A DNA stretch of 64,000 bases, from the NCBI GenBank assembly GCA_013288345.1, contig JABDCA010000003.1, positions 88,548 through 152,547 of the forward strand, in the 5' to 3' direction. The position numbers and the translations under genes are program-made. The notes beneath the pieces are model-generated. The model had not been told where the DNA came from. It ran no database searches and saw only the letters and a list, made by a program, of their open reading frames with translations. This document shows positions 33,185-42,589 of the stretch, piece after piece (within the stretch, counting starts at the first letter, position 1; every line of letters starts with the position of its first letter). This DNA comes from Bacteroidota bacterium (GTDB lineage Bacteria; Bacteroidota; Bacteroidia; JABEUT01).

Positions 33185-33646
33185 ATAATGAATGTCAGGT
33201 TGTTTAAAAGTAATGCACTATTTTATTACATGTAGTAAACTAATTGGTTATTTTTGTATTGATAGATATAAACGATAAGCGATGAACTATGAATTTAAAA
33301 CATTGTGGACTCTGTGTGGCTGTTTACTTTGCGTTCTTTGCGGTAAAAAAAACGTTATTACAGCGGAGTAAAAAAAAGTATATAGTACGACATGGAACGA
33401 CAAAAAACGACATGAGTAAAACTCAAATCACGGTTGACAAAATGCAATTTTTTTCACAGCTCATTTTATTGAAAACCAATAGGTTGATGGTTGACAAAAC
33501 CTCAAAAGTGTCAACCGTGTTCAGAGGTTTTAGAAATCAAAAAACGGGGACACGAAAACACGAAGCGTGTGCATAAGTGTGCCATTTTTTATTCCCCGAT
33601 TATTTAATATATATTTGCTATACAAAACCAATCTATAACACACATC
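33185..33646. other. Gene-free gap with short inverted repeats
   Basis: An ORF of 95 codons from 33289 lacks any family resemblance, contains repeat words (CTCTGTGTGGCTG and CTTTGCGTTCTTTGCGG) and inverted repeats (CACGGTTGAC at 33429-33438 with GTCAACCGTG at 33510-33519; AAACCTC / GAGGTTT), so I do not accept it as a gene. The promoter of the 33647 gene is at 33610-33617. Confidence 0.5.
33610..33617 (+). promoter_or_regulatory. Probable -7 box of the 33647 gene
   Basis: TATATTTG fits TAnnTTTG and lies 30 bp before the ATG. No good -33 TTG at the expected spacing, so moderate to low confidence. Confidence 0.4.
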
Positions 33647-35086
33647 ATGATCAAAAAAATACTAACCCTTGGTTTAGCAATATTTGCAGGCAGTACTTTA
33701 TTTGCACAAACCGCAATACCCGGTGGCGATTTTGAAACATGGGATTCTACCTTTTGGCAGGAACCGGCTTTTTACAGCACATCTAATGGGGGCAATAATT
33801 TACCCATTGGCGCTCCGCCAAATGTTGTGCAAGCTGCTGCTTACCATGGTAAGTACGGTATTCAGTTAACTACCATAAAACAAGGCCCTGATACATCGTT
33901 TGCTTATTTTACCAATTCCACCGGTAACCCGGTGCAGGGGCAGGGCGGCATACCATATAACCAAAAGGCTACCGGCGTTCGCTTTTATTATAAGTGCAGT
34001 ACAATTGCAAATAAAGATACAGCAGGAGTAATGTTTGTGTTTAAAAAAGCGGGTAGTGTAATTGGTGTATACGAGTATAAATTAGTTGGCAATGTATCAT
34101 CTTATACGCTTTACAGTAAAACATTCAGCCCTGCTTTGTCGGTAGCACCCGATTCTGTAATTATTGCAGCCATATCATCTATTGGCGCATTACAAGGCAC
34201 AAGTTGCTATCCGGGCAATTCGCTTACACTCGATAGTTTAACTTACACCGGCGTTGCCAGCCAACCTGCTATGCAAAACGGCGATTTTGAAAACTGGATA
34301 CAGGATTCATTATATAACCCAGCCGGATGGATTGTAATAAGTACAGCTAACCCGCGTACTACTGATAAGTACACAGGCAAGTATGCTCTTGAGCTCAGAT
34401 CAGGCGTATCGGTAAATAATGGAGGCCAGGTGCAACCTGGTTATGCCACTACCGGAAAAGAATTGCGTATAAACAATCACCACGATACCCTTGCAGGTGG
34501 TTATCCTTATGCAAAACAAATAGATTCACTTATATTTTATTATAAGTATGCCCCTGCCGCTCCCGGTGATACGGCAGAAGTAAACTTGCAGTTCAATAAA
34601 AATGCTAAAGTTATATATAACACCGGCACATATATTAGTAACCCTGAAGCTACATATACACGCATGTCGGTACCATTTAACGTAGGTTCTGTACCCGATA
34701 GCGTTATAATAGGCTTTGAATCATCAAGGCAGGATAATAACGGTAATGTAAACGCTGCGTATAACGGAACAGTATTAAAAATAGACAGCCTGCACTTTGC
34801 CTCGCAACCTATTACTGTAGGCATTATGCCTATTATAGTTGCCGAGGGTATAAAGGTTTATCCGAACCCGAGCGACGGAAAATTTTCCGTTGCAATTACG
34901 AATTACGAATTAGGAATTACGAATGTGGAGGTATACAATATACTTGGCAAGCAGGTATGTTCGCAATTTACAATTAACCATTCACCATTTACCATTGATT
35001 TAAGTAGTATGCCTGCAGGTGTTTATAGTTTAAAAATAACTACAGGTAAAGGCGTTCAATACCAGAAGCTTATAAAAGCACAGTGA
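33647..35086 (+). CDS. T9SS surface protein with two PCMD-like domains
   Basis: A 479-residue exported protein, paralogous to the N-terminal half of the 30516 product: signal peptide 1-20; two PCMD-like domains ('IPGGDFETWDSTFW...', 'MQNGDFENWIQDSLYNPAGW', each closing with 'LDSLTYTG' or 'IDSLHFAS'); and a T9SS sorting domain ('KVYPNPSDGKFSVAITNYELGITNVEV'). The arm 'ITNYELGITN' is encoded by the attacgaatt repeat word and the second arm 'FTINHSPFTIDLSS' by the CACCATTTACCATT type words. No PKD or Ig-like region. Cell-surface binding role expected. Confidence 0.85.
   Translation: MIKKILTLGLAIFAGSTLFAQTAIPGGDFETWDSTFWQEPAFYSTSNGGNNLPIGAPPNVVQAAAYHGKYGIQLTTIKQGPDTSFAYFTNSTGNPVQGQGGIPYNQKATGVRFYYKCSTIANKDTAGVMFVFKKAGSVIGVYEYKLVGNVSSYTLYSKTFSPALSVAPDSVIIAAISSIGALQGTSCYPGNSLTLDSLTYTGVASQPAMQNGDFENWIQDSLYNPAGWIVISTANPRTTDKYTGKYALELRSGVSVNNGGQVQPGYATTGKELRINNHHDTLAGGYPYAKQIDSLIFYYKYAPAAPGDTAEVNLQFNKNAKVIYNTGTYISNPEATYTRMSVPFNVGSVPDSVIIGFESSRQDNNGNVNAAYNGTVLKIDSLHFASQPITVGIMPIIVAEGIKVYPNPSDGKFSVAITNYELGITNVEVYNILGKQVCSQFTINHSPFTIDLSSMPAGVYSLKITTGKGVQYQKLIKAQ
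34893..34925. repeat. attacgaatt word repeat inside a T9SS sorting domain (copy)
   Basis: CAATTACGAATTACGAATT then AGGAATTACGAAT, translated in frame as 'AITNYELGITN'. Same words as the 32-bp inverted repeats at 25127 and 25253. Confidence 0.85.
34963..34998. repeat. CACCATTTACCATT word repeat inside the same sorting domain
   Basis: AATTTACAATTAACCATTCA followed by CCATTTACCATTG, translated as 'FTINHSPFTID'; matches the right arm at 33000-33036 of the previous gene. Confidence 0.75.
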
Positions 35087-35104
35087 TTGATAAGAAACAG
35101 ATGA

Positions 35105-35136
35105 CAAAAAGCCCTGCAGTTATGCGGGGCTTTTTA
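35105..35136 (+). terminator. Rho-independent terminator after 33647 gene
   Basis: AAAAAGCCCTGCA and TGCGGGGCTTTTT form the stem around GTTA, followed by T run. Confidence 0.85.
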
Positions 35137-35161
35137 ATGATAAACAATCAGGTAAATAATG

Positions 35162-35169
35162 TATATTTG
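35162..35169 (+). promoter_or_regulatory. Probable -7 box of the 35211 gene
   Basis: TATATTTG, 42 bp before the ATG, the same octamer as in front of the 33647 gene; the -33 element is weak. Confidence 0.4.
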
Positions 35170-35210
35170 AAATAATAACCACAATCCCTCAATAAATTAA
35201 AATAGCCATA

Positions 35211-38200
35211 ATGAAAAAGTACGCAAAATATTTATCGGTTTTATCTGTATTACTGGCATTGGGTTGTAATACCGCAAATGCTCAGAATATAAATACTATG
35301 GCCGGCAATGGCACAAGTGGTTATAGTGGAGATGGGGCAGCAGCTACTGCTGCAACCCTTGGAGGCGAAACATTAGGTGTGGCAAAAGATGCAGTTGGCA
35401 ATACTTATATAGCCGATTATTTTAATAACCGTGTGCGGATGGTTAATGCTGCCGGTATTATAAGCACAATAGCAGGTGGCGGCACAGGCGGAGACGGAGG
35501 GCCTGCAACTGCGGCAAGCTTAAACGAGCCCAGGTTTGTAACTGTGGATAAGGCAGGCAATATTTATATATCTGAAAGGGGTAGCAACCTTGTTCGCAAG
35601 GTGAATACACTGGGTATAATAAGCACAATAGCCGGTGGTGGTGCAGGTGGAGATGGGGGGGCTGCAACGGCGGCATCGTTAAACGCACCATACGGAATAG
35701 CTGTAGATGCATCAGGTAATGTTCTAATTGCAGATCAGTTAAATAACAGCATACGTAAAGTAGATACACTTGGCATTATAACCACCATTGCAGGTAATAG
35801 TGCATTCGGCTACATAGGAGACGGAGGGCCGGCAACTGCAGCAGAACTTACAGAGCCATTCGGCATAACCCTCGATGATTCAGGTAGCCTTTATATTGCC
35901 GATTGGGGTAATAAAGTTATTCGTAAAATAAATACATTGGGTATTATAAGCACAGTGGCAAAAGGGTTTGACCAACCATTTGACGTGACGGTAGATAGTG
36001 CCGGTAATATGTTCATTGCCGATTACCTGGCTTCTTATATTTATAAAGCTGACAAATTTGGTACTGTAACAATTTTTGCGGGCAAGGGCAGTTTTGGATT
36101 CAGCGGAGACAACGGGCCGGCTACTGCAGCACTAATAGGCGGGCCAACAGGTATTGCGCGCGATGCTTCAGGTAATATTTACATGGGTGATGCAGGAAAT
36201 TATCGTGTGCGCGAAATTTATACCCTGCATAAACCTGTGACCAATTTTACTACTGCCGATTCGGTAGTTTGTTATGGAAATACAGTTCAATTTACAGATG
36301 AATCGTCAAATAAAATTACCAATAACCCCTCAAGCTGGAACTGGACGTTTACAGGCGGTACACCTGCATCATCTTCTGCACAAAACCCATCTGTGGTATA
36401 TAATACCCCTGGTACATACAGTGTAAAACTTGTAACTTCTAATGCTGCAGGTTCCGATAGTCTTACAAAAACAACTTACATAACAGTACGCTCGGTGCAA
36501 GCTCCTGCATTGACTATTAGCAGTAATGTAAAAGGCGGACTAAAAGTATGTGCAGGTACTGCTGATACGCTTATAGCTAATGCCACAGGTACCGGTCCGT
36601 TTAGTTATAACTGGTCAACAGGCCAGACAAATGATACAGATCTGGTTTATCTGGCAAATACATATTCTGTAATAATTACCGATGGTAATGGTTGCAGGAA
36701 TAATGCAACAGCAACATTGGTAGTTAATGCATTACCTAATGTGGGTATAACTACAGGTACAAGTACAATATGCGTTGGTTCTAATACCACGCTTACAGGT
36801 ACAGGCGCCAATACGTATGTATGGACAGGCGGGCCTGCTACTGCAAGCTATAAGGTTTCGCCGACAAGTACAACTACATACACGGTAACCGGAACAACTA
36901 CAGTTACTTCATGCAGCAATACTGCTACACATGTTGTTACTGTAGATGTGGTGCCTATAGTAAAGGTAGTGGCATCATCCGATACGTTATGTTACAAAAA
37001 TTCAAGTATACTTACATCAAGTGGTGCAGTTAGTTATACATGGGCCCCTTCAACAGGCCTCAATACCATTTCAGGTACAAGTGTAACAGCATCTCCGGGT
37101 GCAGGCAGTATTACCTATACGGTTACAGGTACAAATTTATGTGGTAGCAATAAAGATTCGGTTACGCTGAAAGTAAACTCCTTACCATCAGTAATAATAA
37201 GTGGTAATTCCGGTTTTTTATGCGTAGGTGCAGATGTGCTCACAGCTATTCCTTCGGGTGCATTGCCGTTTAACTATAATTGGAGTAACGGCAGTACAGC
37301 AAATAGCATAAGTGTTACAAACCCCAATACCTATAGTGTAACCGTTAAAGATGCAAATGGTTGCGGCAATACGGCAAGTTTTAATGTGGCCACTGATATT
37401 GCACCTGCTACTCCTTCTATATGTATGGTAACGGTAGACAGCACATCTTCAAAAAATTTAATAGAGTGGGATAAGCCTGCGCAGGGCTCTATAGACAGCT
37501 TTAGGATTTACAGGGAAGTTGCGTCGGTATATAAACATATTGCAAGTTTACCTTATAAGGCATTCAGCGTTTTTACCGATACTACCAACGGAGTAAATCC
37601 TAATATTACATCATATCAATACGAAATATCGGCTGTAGATACCTGCGGTAATGAAAGTGCACTGAGCTCCTTTCATCGCACCATACACGTATCAATAAGT
37701 CCTGCTTCGCCTTGTGGCTATAATCTTAACTGGAACGATTATATAGGGTTTAATATAACCCAATACCTTATTTACCGCGACAGCGCTAATACCGGCTGGA
37801 AGGTGAAAGATTCGGTAAGCTTTGGAAACGTGGCCTGGAGCGACCCAACCTGCTATGCCAAAAACGATACAATCGGTTACATGGTAGAAGCTGTGAATCC
37901 CAGCCCATGTACACCCAGTGTAATGGGACATAAGGCCATTACTGCAACATCTACCCGCAGCAATACCCAGCATAATTTGGTTACTGGTGTGCAGGACTTA
38001 AACCCAGCGGTAGCATCTGTATTAGTATACCCAAACCCTTCCGACGGAAAATTTTCTGTCGCAATTACGAATTACGAATTAGGAATTACGAATGTTGAAG
38101 TGTATAATATCCTTGGAGAGATTGTGTATTCGTCATCGTCAGTTGGCCATTCTCAACTATCTATTGATATAAGTAATATGCCTGCAGGTGTTTATAGTTT

Positions 38201-38255
38201 AAAAATAACTACCGGTAAAGGTGTGCAGTACCAGAAGCTGGTAAAGGCGCAGTAG
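35211..38255 (+). CDS. T9SS surface protein with NHL propeller, PKD and Ig-like domains
   Basis: A 1014-residue exported protein: signal peptide 1-24; an NHL-repeat beta propeller (about 30-345) with repeated 'YIADYFNNRVRMVNAAGIISTIAGGG' type blades; a PKD domain (about 350-425); three or more Ig-like or CHU-type repeats (about 430-740); a fibronectin-like part (about 745-930); and a type A T9SS sorting domain (KVYPNP equivalent 'VLVYPNPSDGKFSV') whose arm 'AITNYELGITN' comes from the attacgaatt repeat. It should be a large surface-displayed binding protein. Tandem arrangement with 30516 and 33647, each with its own promoter and terminator. Confidence 0.85.
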   Translation: MKKYAKYLSVLSVLLALGCNTANAQNINTMAGNGTSGYSGDGAAATAATLGGETLGVAKDAVGNTYIADYFNNRVRMVNAAGIISTIAGGGTGGDGGPATAASLNEPRFVTVDKAGNIYISERGSNLVRKVNTLGIISTIAGGGAGGDGGAATAASLNAPYGIAVDASGNVLIADQLNNSIRKVDTLGIITTIAGNSAFGYIGDGGPATAAELTEPFGITLDDSGSLYIADWGNKVIRKINTLGIISTVAKGFDQPFDVTVDSAGNMFIADYLASYIYKADKFGTVTIFAGKGSFGFSGDNGPATAALIGGPTGIARDASGNIYMGDAGNYRVREIYTLHKPVTNFTTADSVVCYGNTVQFTDESSNKITNNPSSWNWTFTGGTPASSSAQNPSVVYNTPGTYSVKLVTSNAAGSDSLTKTTYITVRSVQAPALTISSNVKGGLKVCAGTADTLIANATGTGPFSYNWSTGQTNDTDLVYLANTYSVIITDGNGCRNNATATLVVNALPNVGITTGTSTICVGSNTTLTGTGANTYVWTGGPATASYKVSPTSTTTYTVTGTTTVTSCSNTATHVVTVDVVPIVKVVASSDTLCYKNSSILTSSGAVSYTWAPSTGLNTISGTSVTASPGAGSITYTVTGTNLCGSNKDSVTLKVNSLPSVIISGNSGFLCVGADVLTAIPSGALPFNYNWSNGSTANSISVTNPNTYSVTVKDANGCGNTASFNVATDIAPATPSICMVTVDSTSSKNLIEWDKPAQGSIDSFRIYREVASVYKHIASLPYKAFSVFTDTTNGVNPNITSYQYEISAVDTCGNESALSSFHRTIHVSISPASPCGYNLNWNDYIGFNITQYLIYRDSANTGWKVKDSVSFGNVAWSDPTCYAKNDTIGYMVEAVNPSPCTPSVMGHKAITATSTRSNTQHNLVTGVQDLNPAVASVLVYPNPSDGKFSVAITNYELGITNVEVYNILGEIVYSSSSVGHSQLSIDISNMPAGVYSLKITTGKGVQYQKLVKAQ
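38062..38094. repeat. attacgaatt word repeat inside a T9SS sorting domain (copy)
   Basis: Practically identical to 34893-34925, also translated as 'AITNYELGITN'. Neighbouring sorting-domain codons are more diverged than this repeat. Confidence 0.85.
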
Positions 38256-38277
38256 TTTGTAATAAATAAGATAGTAA

Positions 38278-38304
38278 GAAGCCCTGCAAATGCGGGGTTT
38301 CTTT
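38278..38304 (+). terminator. Rho-independent terminator, possibly two-way
   Basis: GAAGCCCTGCA and TGCGGGGTTTC form a stem followed by TTTA. It separates the convergent genes ending at 38255 and 38308. Confidence 0.75.
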
Positions 38305-38307
38305 ATG

Positions 38308-39417
38308 TTAAAACAATTTCTTGTATTGCTCAGTATAGTTCTTTTTCAGGAAGTATTGTTCAGCTAAGGATTGGTTATGTTGTTTAGCCTCTGCCGATGG
38401 GCGTTTTAACGATGTAAAGTCAACTGCGTTTGCAAGCGAGCCACAGTTATGTTGTTGTACAAATGCACTATAGTCGCCAATATGTTCCGATATAAGTACA
38501 GGCAGGCCTGCAGCAAGGTATTCGGCAAACTTAACGGGCGAGCTTACCTGGTTGGTAACAGAGTTCTCGCGGAGCAACAGTCCGTAATCGGCAGCCTGCA
38601 GGTAGTTCTGCACTTGGTCTTCAGCAAGCCATTGTTGTATAACCCTGCCGGGGAACTTTTGTGCCAGCGACTTTTCAGCGCCGGGTTTGCAGAGCATAAG
38701 TAGCTTTAGTGAAGGGTTTTGAGTAAAGGCCTTAGTAATGGTTTCATCTAGCACTTTAAACGATTGCCAACCTGCTGAAGAACCTGAATAGGCAAGCAGT
38801 ATATCAGTATCTGCTATGCCAAGTTGCTTACGAAGGGATGTAGCATTTGCAGCATCGTAAGTTGTTCTTACATGGGCGCCTAAGGTACATGGTATAACCG
38901 AATGGCTTAGTGCCATGTATTTGAATGAGGTTTTCCAATAGTCGACCAGCTTTTGCGAAACGGCAATACGTGAGTTCGATTGTAGTACGGCTCTGCTTTC
39001 CATCTTGGTCATTTCGTTAGCAATAGCAGGGGCTTCGTTCTTTAAATATTCGGTCCATTCTGCGGTGTAGGCGCCACGTGCATCAAAGCATACCTTCCCG
39101 AACTTCTCGCTGTCGCGGGCAAGCAGTGTAGCAAATACACCTCGGGCAATAACGTTCTCTTTTTTTAATAGCATTACAGCAACACTTAACAGAAACATGT
39201 TCTTCTCCCAATTGGCAATGCCCGGGTACATTGGTAAAACTGTAGAGTTGTGGTAACTTGCTTTTATTTTGCTGCGGTTTGCCATAAAGCCACGCCCCGA
39301 TATAAAGGCAATCAAATGTACCTTTTCGTGGAAGGTGTCTTCCCAAAAACGGCAGGTATCAATTACCTGGCTTTGGTAAATACCGCCGGGGGCATCGTTA
39401 AAGGTGAGGAATACCAT
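38308..39417 (-). CDS. GT4-like glycosyltransferase
   Basis: A 369-residue cytoplasmic glycosyltransferase of the GT-B fold. The C-terminal half has the nucleotide-sugar-binding pattern: 'LLAYSGSSAGWQSFKVLDETI', 'LMLCKPGAEKSLAQKF', 'WLAEDQVQNYLQAADYGLLLRENS', and 'SSPVKFAEYLAAGLPVLIS' where the usual ExxxxG loop has its Glu in 'KFAEYL'. Substrates cannot be told. It is the last gene of a three-gene minus-strand unit with WbqC (3 bp gap) and DedA, consistent with envelope polysaccharide synthesis. Confidence 0.8.
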   Translation of the reverse strand: MVFLTFNDAPGGIYQSQVIDTCRFWEDTFHEKVHLIAFISGRGFMANRSKIKASYHNSTVLPMYPGIANWEKNMFLLSVAVMLLKKENVIARGVFATLLARDSEKFGKVCFDARGAYTAEWTEYLKNEAPAIANEMTKMESRAVLQSNSRIAVSQKLVDYWKTSFKYMALSHSVIPCTLGAHVRTTYDAANATSLRKQLGIADTDILLAYSGSSAGWQSFKVLDETITKAFTQNPSLKLLMLCKPGAEKSLAQKFPGRVIQQWLAEDQVQNYLQAADYGLLLRENSVTNQVSSPVKFAEYLAAGLPVLISEHIGDYSAFVQQHNCGSLANAVDFTSLKRPSAEAKQHNQSLAEQYFLKKNYTEQYKKLF

Positions 39418-39420
39418 ATA

Positions 39421-40041
39421 TTAGCTTAGCAGTAATTGTTTTGAATGAGGCCCTTCGCAAAACAGCAAATCTATAATACTCAGGTTAGGTATAAAACCAA
39501 ATTTTTCCTGGAACACCTGCTGGTACTTTATGTTTTTTGCACAATGCTGCTCTATATAGTTTGGCGCTGAGAGGCTTCTGAGATCGTCGGCCTGTTCGTA
39601 AGTTTTTAAGTACTCGGCAGTGTAACTTAGTTTTATCTCGACCTGCATTAGTTTGTTTATGGCATCAAATACTTTGCGGTTCCAGTCAATAAGCAAAGTG
39701 GGCTTATAGTCGCCTTTGTATAAGGGCGCAAGCTCATGTTCAAAGTATTCGAAGTAAGGCGATCGGCGGTAAGCAGCCTCTAACGATCGCCAGTGGAGTG
39801 TTTGCCACTGTGCTTCGTAACGTATCTTAACATCTTTCAAGGGTGTTTTTACGTGGCGCTTTTCTAAGGGGACTATAAGCTTTAGCGGCCCGTTGGCTCC
39901 ATAAATGACGCATCGGTTGTAATAGAACTGCTTGTGGAAATGCTCGTGTATATCCCATTGGATTTCGGTATGTGCAAGCATGGCTGCATAATGGGGCAGA
40001 GGAGGCAAATAAGCAACAGGCAATATGGCAACAGGGTTCAC
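39421..40041 (-). CDS. WbqC family protein
   Basis: A 206-residue protein of the WbqC-like family: 'AILPVAYLPPLPHYAAMLAH', 'NRCVIYGANGPLKLIVPLEKRH', 'RYEAQWQTLHWRSLEAAYRRSPYFEYFEHEL'. WbqC is encoded in O-antigen-like gene clusters and is thought to act in polysaccharide biosynthesis; the exact activity is unclear. Its ATG overlaps the DedA stop codon by 2 bp, and the glycosyltransferase follows after 3 bp, a tightly coupled unit. Confidence 0.85.
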   Translation of the reverse strand: MNPVAILPVAYLPPLPHYAAMLAHTEIQWDIHEHFHKQFYYNRCVIYGANGPLKLIVPLEKRHVKTPLKDVKIRYEAQWQTLHWRSLEAAYRRSPYFEYFEHELAPLYKGDYKPTLLIDWNRKVFDAINKLMQVEIKLSYTAEYLKTYEQADDLRSLSAPNYIEQHCAKNIKYQQVFQEKFGFIPNLSIIDLLFCEGPHSKQLLLS

Positions 40042-40685
40042 TCTTTCTTTTTTGCCATTAGTCCGCGTAATACGCCATAAGCAGCAGGTATAAGCGATAC
40101 CACTATAATTGCTAAAGTAACAAGGCTGAAGTGCGCTTTAACCCAAGGGTTTTCGCCAAGTGCATAACCGGCCCATATAAACAGGTTTATCCATATTAGG
40201 TTACCCACTATGCTGAACAATATAAACCTGCTGTACGTCATGCTACCTACGCCTGCAACAAAGGGTGCAAAGGTGCGGATGATAGGCATAAAGCGTGCCG
40301 CTATAATGGTTTTGCCACCGTGCTTTTCGTAAAACTGGTGGGTACGTTCTAAATAGCTTTTATTGATAAAGCGCAGGTTCATACTGAATATTTTAGGCCC
40401 GAAATACCTGCCAATAAAGTAGTTTGAGTTATCACCGGTAAAGGCTGCAATAAACAAGAGTATAATAAGGGTAGGTGCATTAAGTACGCCCATACTGCCT
40501 GCAATGGCGCCTGCTGCAAATAACAACGAATCGCCCGGAAGGAAAGGGGTTACAACAAGCCCGGTTTCGCAAAAAATAATCATAAAGAGAATAAGATATG
40601 TCCAGCTTTTATACTCGCCCACTATGGTTTTAAGGGCGTTATCTGCATGCAGCAGCATATCTATCCAGTGCTTAATCTCTTCCAT
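40038..40685 (-). CDS. DedA family membrane protein (VTT domain)
   Basis: A 215-residue inner-membrane protein with the VTT/SNARE-associated domain of DedA proteins, which move undecaprenyl phosphate or other lipids between leaflets: 'FCETGLVVTPFLPGDSLLFAAGAIAG', 'GDNSNYFIGRYFG', 'FYEKHGGKTIIAARFMPIIRTFAPFVAGVG', 'FILFSIVGNLIWI'. Start ATG 40685, since the TTG at 40712 adds nine residues without support. About five membrane segments. It is first in the WbqC/glycosyltransferase unit, fitting lipid-carrier recycling for polysaccharide synthesis. Confidence 0.9.
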   Translation of the reverse strand: MEEIKHWIDMLLHADNALKTIVGEYKSWTYLILFMIIFCETGLVVTPFLPGDSLLFAAGAIAGSMGVLNAPTLIILLFIAAFTGDNSNYFIGRYFGPKIFSMNLRFINKSYLERTHQFYEKHGGKTIIAARFMPIIRTFAPFVAGVGSMTYSRFILFSIVGNLIWINLFIWAGYALGENPWVKAHFSLVTLAIIVVSLIPAAYGVLRGLMAKKKE

Positions 40686-40899
40686 TATATATGATAATAA
40701 ATAGGTTGCCAAAAATAGCGGATTTTCATTTACTTAGCCCAGTGTTATTGTTATTCCGAAATAATTACTAATATTGCATCGCATTTCCCTCTCAACTTAT
40801 TAAACAAGCCAGATAATTACCGGGTATACAGTATAGAATTCAGACACGCATTTTTTCCCCACATCTTACTAAGACATAACTCCAACAACATAACTTATT

Positions 40900-42486
40900 A
40901 TGTACGACATCGTTGACTTAAACACCAAATCGTTGGTACAACTCAAAGAGATTGCAAAATCGCTTAGGATTACCAAACTAGAAGGCCTTAAAAAACAAGA
41001 CCTTGTTATTAAAATACTCGAAACCCAGTTAGGTTCATCTGGCGATACCAAAGGCGATCATGTGCCAGAACACAAACCTAAAGTGGGCGCTAACCACCCA
41101 AGGGCTTTAGAAAAGAAACACGAAGACACACCTGTATTGCCTGCTTATAACGAACCTGAACCTGCAATGCCTGTTGCCGAAGAACCGGTAAAAGAAGTTG
41201 TTGCTGAAAGCGCAGCGCCTGCAACACAAGGCCTGCCCGATTTTATTACGCCTCCTGAAAATACTAATGCGCATAACAGCGGTAGTAATAGCAACACCGG
41301 CAATAGCGGTGGTAATGGTGGTAACAACGGCAACAATAACCAACAACAAAGAGAACCACAGTATAACTTCGATAATATTGTAGGCGCTGAAGGCGTATTG
41401 GAAATTATGCCCGATGGTTACGGCTTCCTGCGTTCTGCCGATTACAACTACCTCAATTCACCCGATGATATTTATGTTTCCCAATCGCAGATAAAGCTGT
41501 TTGGATTAAAAACCGGCGACACCGTTAATGGCTATGTACGCCCGCCACGCGAAGGCGAAAAGTTTTTCCCGCTTACCCGTGTAGACCTTATCAATGGCAA
41601 ATCGCCGGATGTAGTGCGCGACAGGGTACCGTTCGATTTTTTAACTCCTTTGTTCCCACACGAAAAGTTTAACCTGGCAAGCCATCCTAAGGCTACCTTG
41701 TCGAGCCGTATTGTAGATATGTTTACCCCTATAGGTAAAGGCCAACGCGGACTTATTGTAGCGCAGCCTAAAACAGGTAAAACAGTATTGCTTAAAGAAA
41801 TTGCAAACGCCATTGCCGATAACCATCCGGAGGCATACCTTATTATATTGCTTATTGACGAACGCCCTGAGGAGGTTACCGATATGGCCCGTAGTGTAAA
41901 GGCTGAAGTTATTGCATCTACATTTGATGAACCTGCTGAACGCCACGTGAAGATTGCCAACATAGTACTTGAAAAAGCTAAGCGCCTTGTTGAATGCGGT
42001 CACGATGTGGTTATATTATTAGATTCTATTACCCGCCTTGCACGTGCTTACAACACGGTATCGCCTGCATCGGGTAAAGTATTATCGGGTGGTGTAGAAG
42101 CAAACGCTCTGCAAAAACCTAAACGTTTCTTTGGTGCTGCACGTAAAATTGAAGATGGTGGTTCGCTTACCATATTGGCTACAGCCCTTATAGATACTGG
42201 TTCGAAGATGGATGAGGTGATATTTGAAGAGTTTAAAGGAACAGGTAACATGGAGTTACAACTCGATCGTCGCCTGTCGAACAAACGTATCTTCCCGTCT
42301 ATTGATATTGTATCATCGAGCACACGCCGCGATGATCTGTTGTTGGATAAAGAAAACCTGCAACGTATTTGGGTATTGCGTAATCACCTTACCGATATGA
42401 CTCCGATAGAAGCTATGGAGTTTTTACGTGAGAGATTGGTTCGTACTAAATCGAATGCTGAGTTTTTGGTCACCATGAACGATTAA
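40900..42486 (+). CDS. rho: Transcription termination factor Rho
   Basis: A 528-residue ring ATPase that terminates transcription by translocating along RNA. N-terminal Rho_N helix domain (1-45), then the Bacteroidota-type insert (about 46-155), which is Pro/Glu- then Asn/Gly-rich ('[16 protein letters not shown]'), then the cold-shock RNA-binding domain with 'DGYGFLR' (172-178), and the ATPase domain with Walker A 'AQPKTGKT' (288-295), Walker B 'VVILLDS', the Q-loop '[17 protein letters not shown]' and R-loop region. All family parts are present. The low-complexity insert varies in this phylum and may promote condensate formation. An own promoter region of about 190 bp and a terminator at 42528 mark a single-gene unit. 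Confidence 0.98.
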   Translation: MYDIVDLNTKSLVQLKEIAKSLRITKLEGLKKQDLVIKILETQLGSSGDTKGDHVPEHKPKVGANHPRALEKKHEDTPVLPAYNEPEPAMPVAEEPVKEVVAESAAPATQGLPDFITPPENTNAHNSGSNSNTGNSGGNGGNNGNNNQQQREPQYNFDNIVGAEGVLEIMPDGYGFLRSADYNYLNSPDDIYVSQSQIKLFGLKTGDTVNGYVRPPREGEKFFPLTRVDLINGKSPDVVRDRVPFDFLTPLFPHEKFNLASHPKATLSSRIVDMFTPIGKGQRGLIVAQPKTGKTVLLKEIANAIADNHPEAYLIILLIDERPEEVTDMARSVKAEVIASTFDEPAERHVKIANIVLEKAKRLVECGHDVVILLDSITRLARAYNTVSPASGKVLSGGVEANALQKPKRFFGAARKIEDGGSLTILATALIDTGSKMDEVIFEEFKGTGNMELQLDRRLSNKRIFPSIDIVSSSTRRDDLLLDKENLQRIWVLRNHLTDMTPIEAMEFLRERLVRTKSNAEFLVTMND

Positions 42487-42527
42487 CAGCCCACCTTGCC
42501 TCCCCAATAGGCTTGGTAACGAAAAGA

Positions 42528-42560
42528 CAAAAGCCCAACTCATATTGAGTTGGGCTTTTT
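42528..42560 (+). terminator. Rho-independent terminator after rho
   Basis: AAGCCCAACTCA and TGAGTTGGGCTT form a perfect 12-bp stem with a TAT loop, then T run. Confidence 0.9.
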
Positions 42561-42589
42561 AGTTAAAGGGAGATTAAATGGTATAGGGA

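Noticed and set aside
33289..33576. 95-codon ORF on the plus strand
   Set aside because: No family character, Lys-rich low-quality composition, made largely of repeat words and inverted repeats, and no plausible leader.
35458..35769. 103-codon minus-strand ORF
   Set aside because: Shadow of the NHL-repeat region; repetitive sequence gives an open antisense frame.
7855..38094. CRISPR array
   Set aside because: The attacgaatt repeats are dispersed singly or as inverted pairs, without regular spacers, and no cas genes are present.
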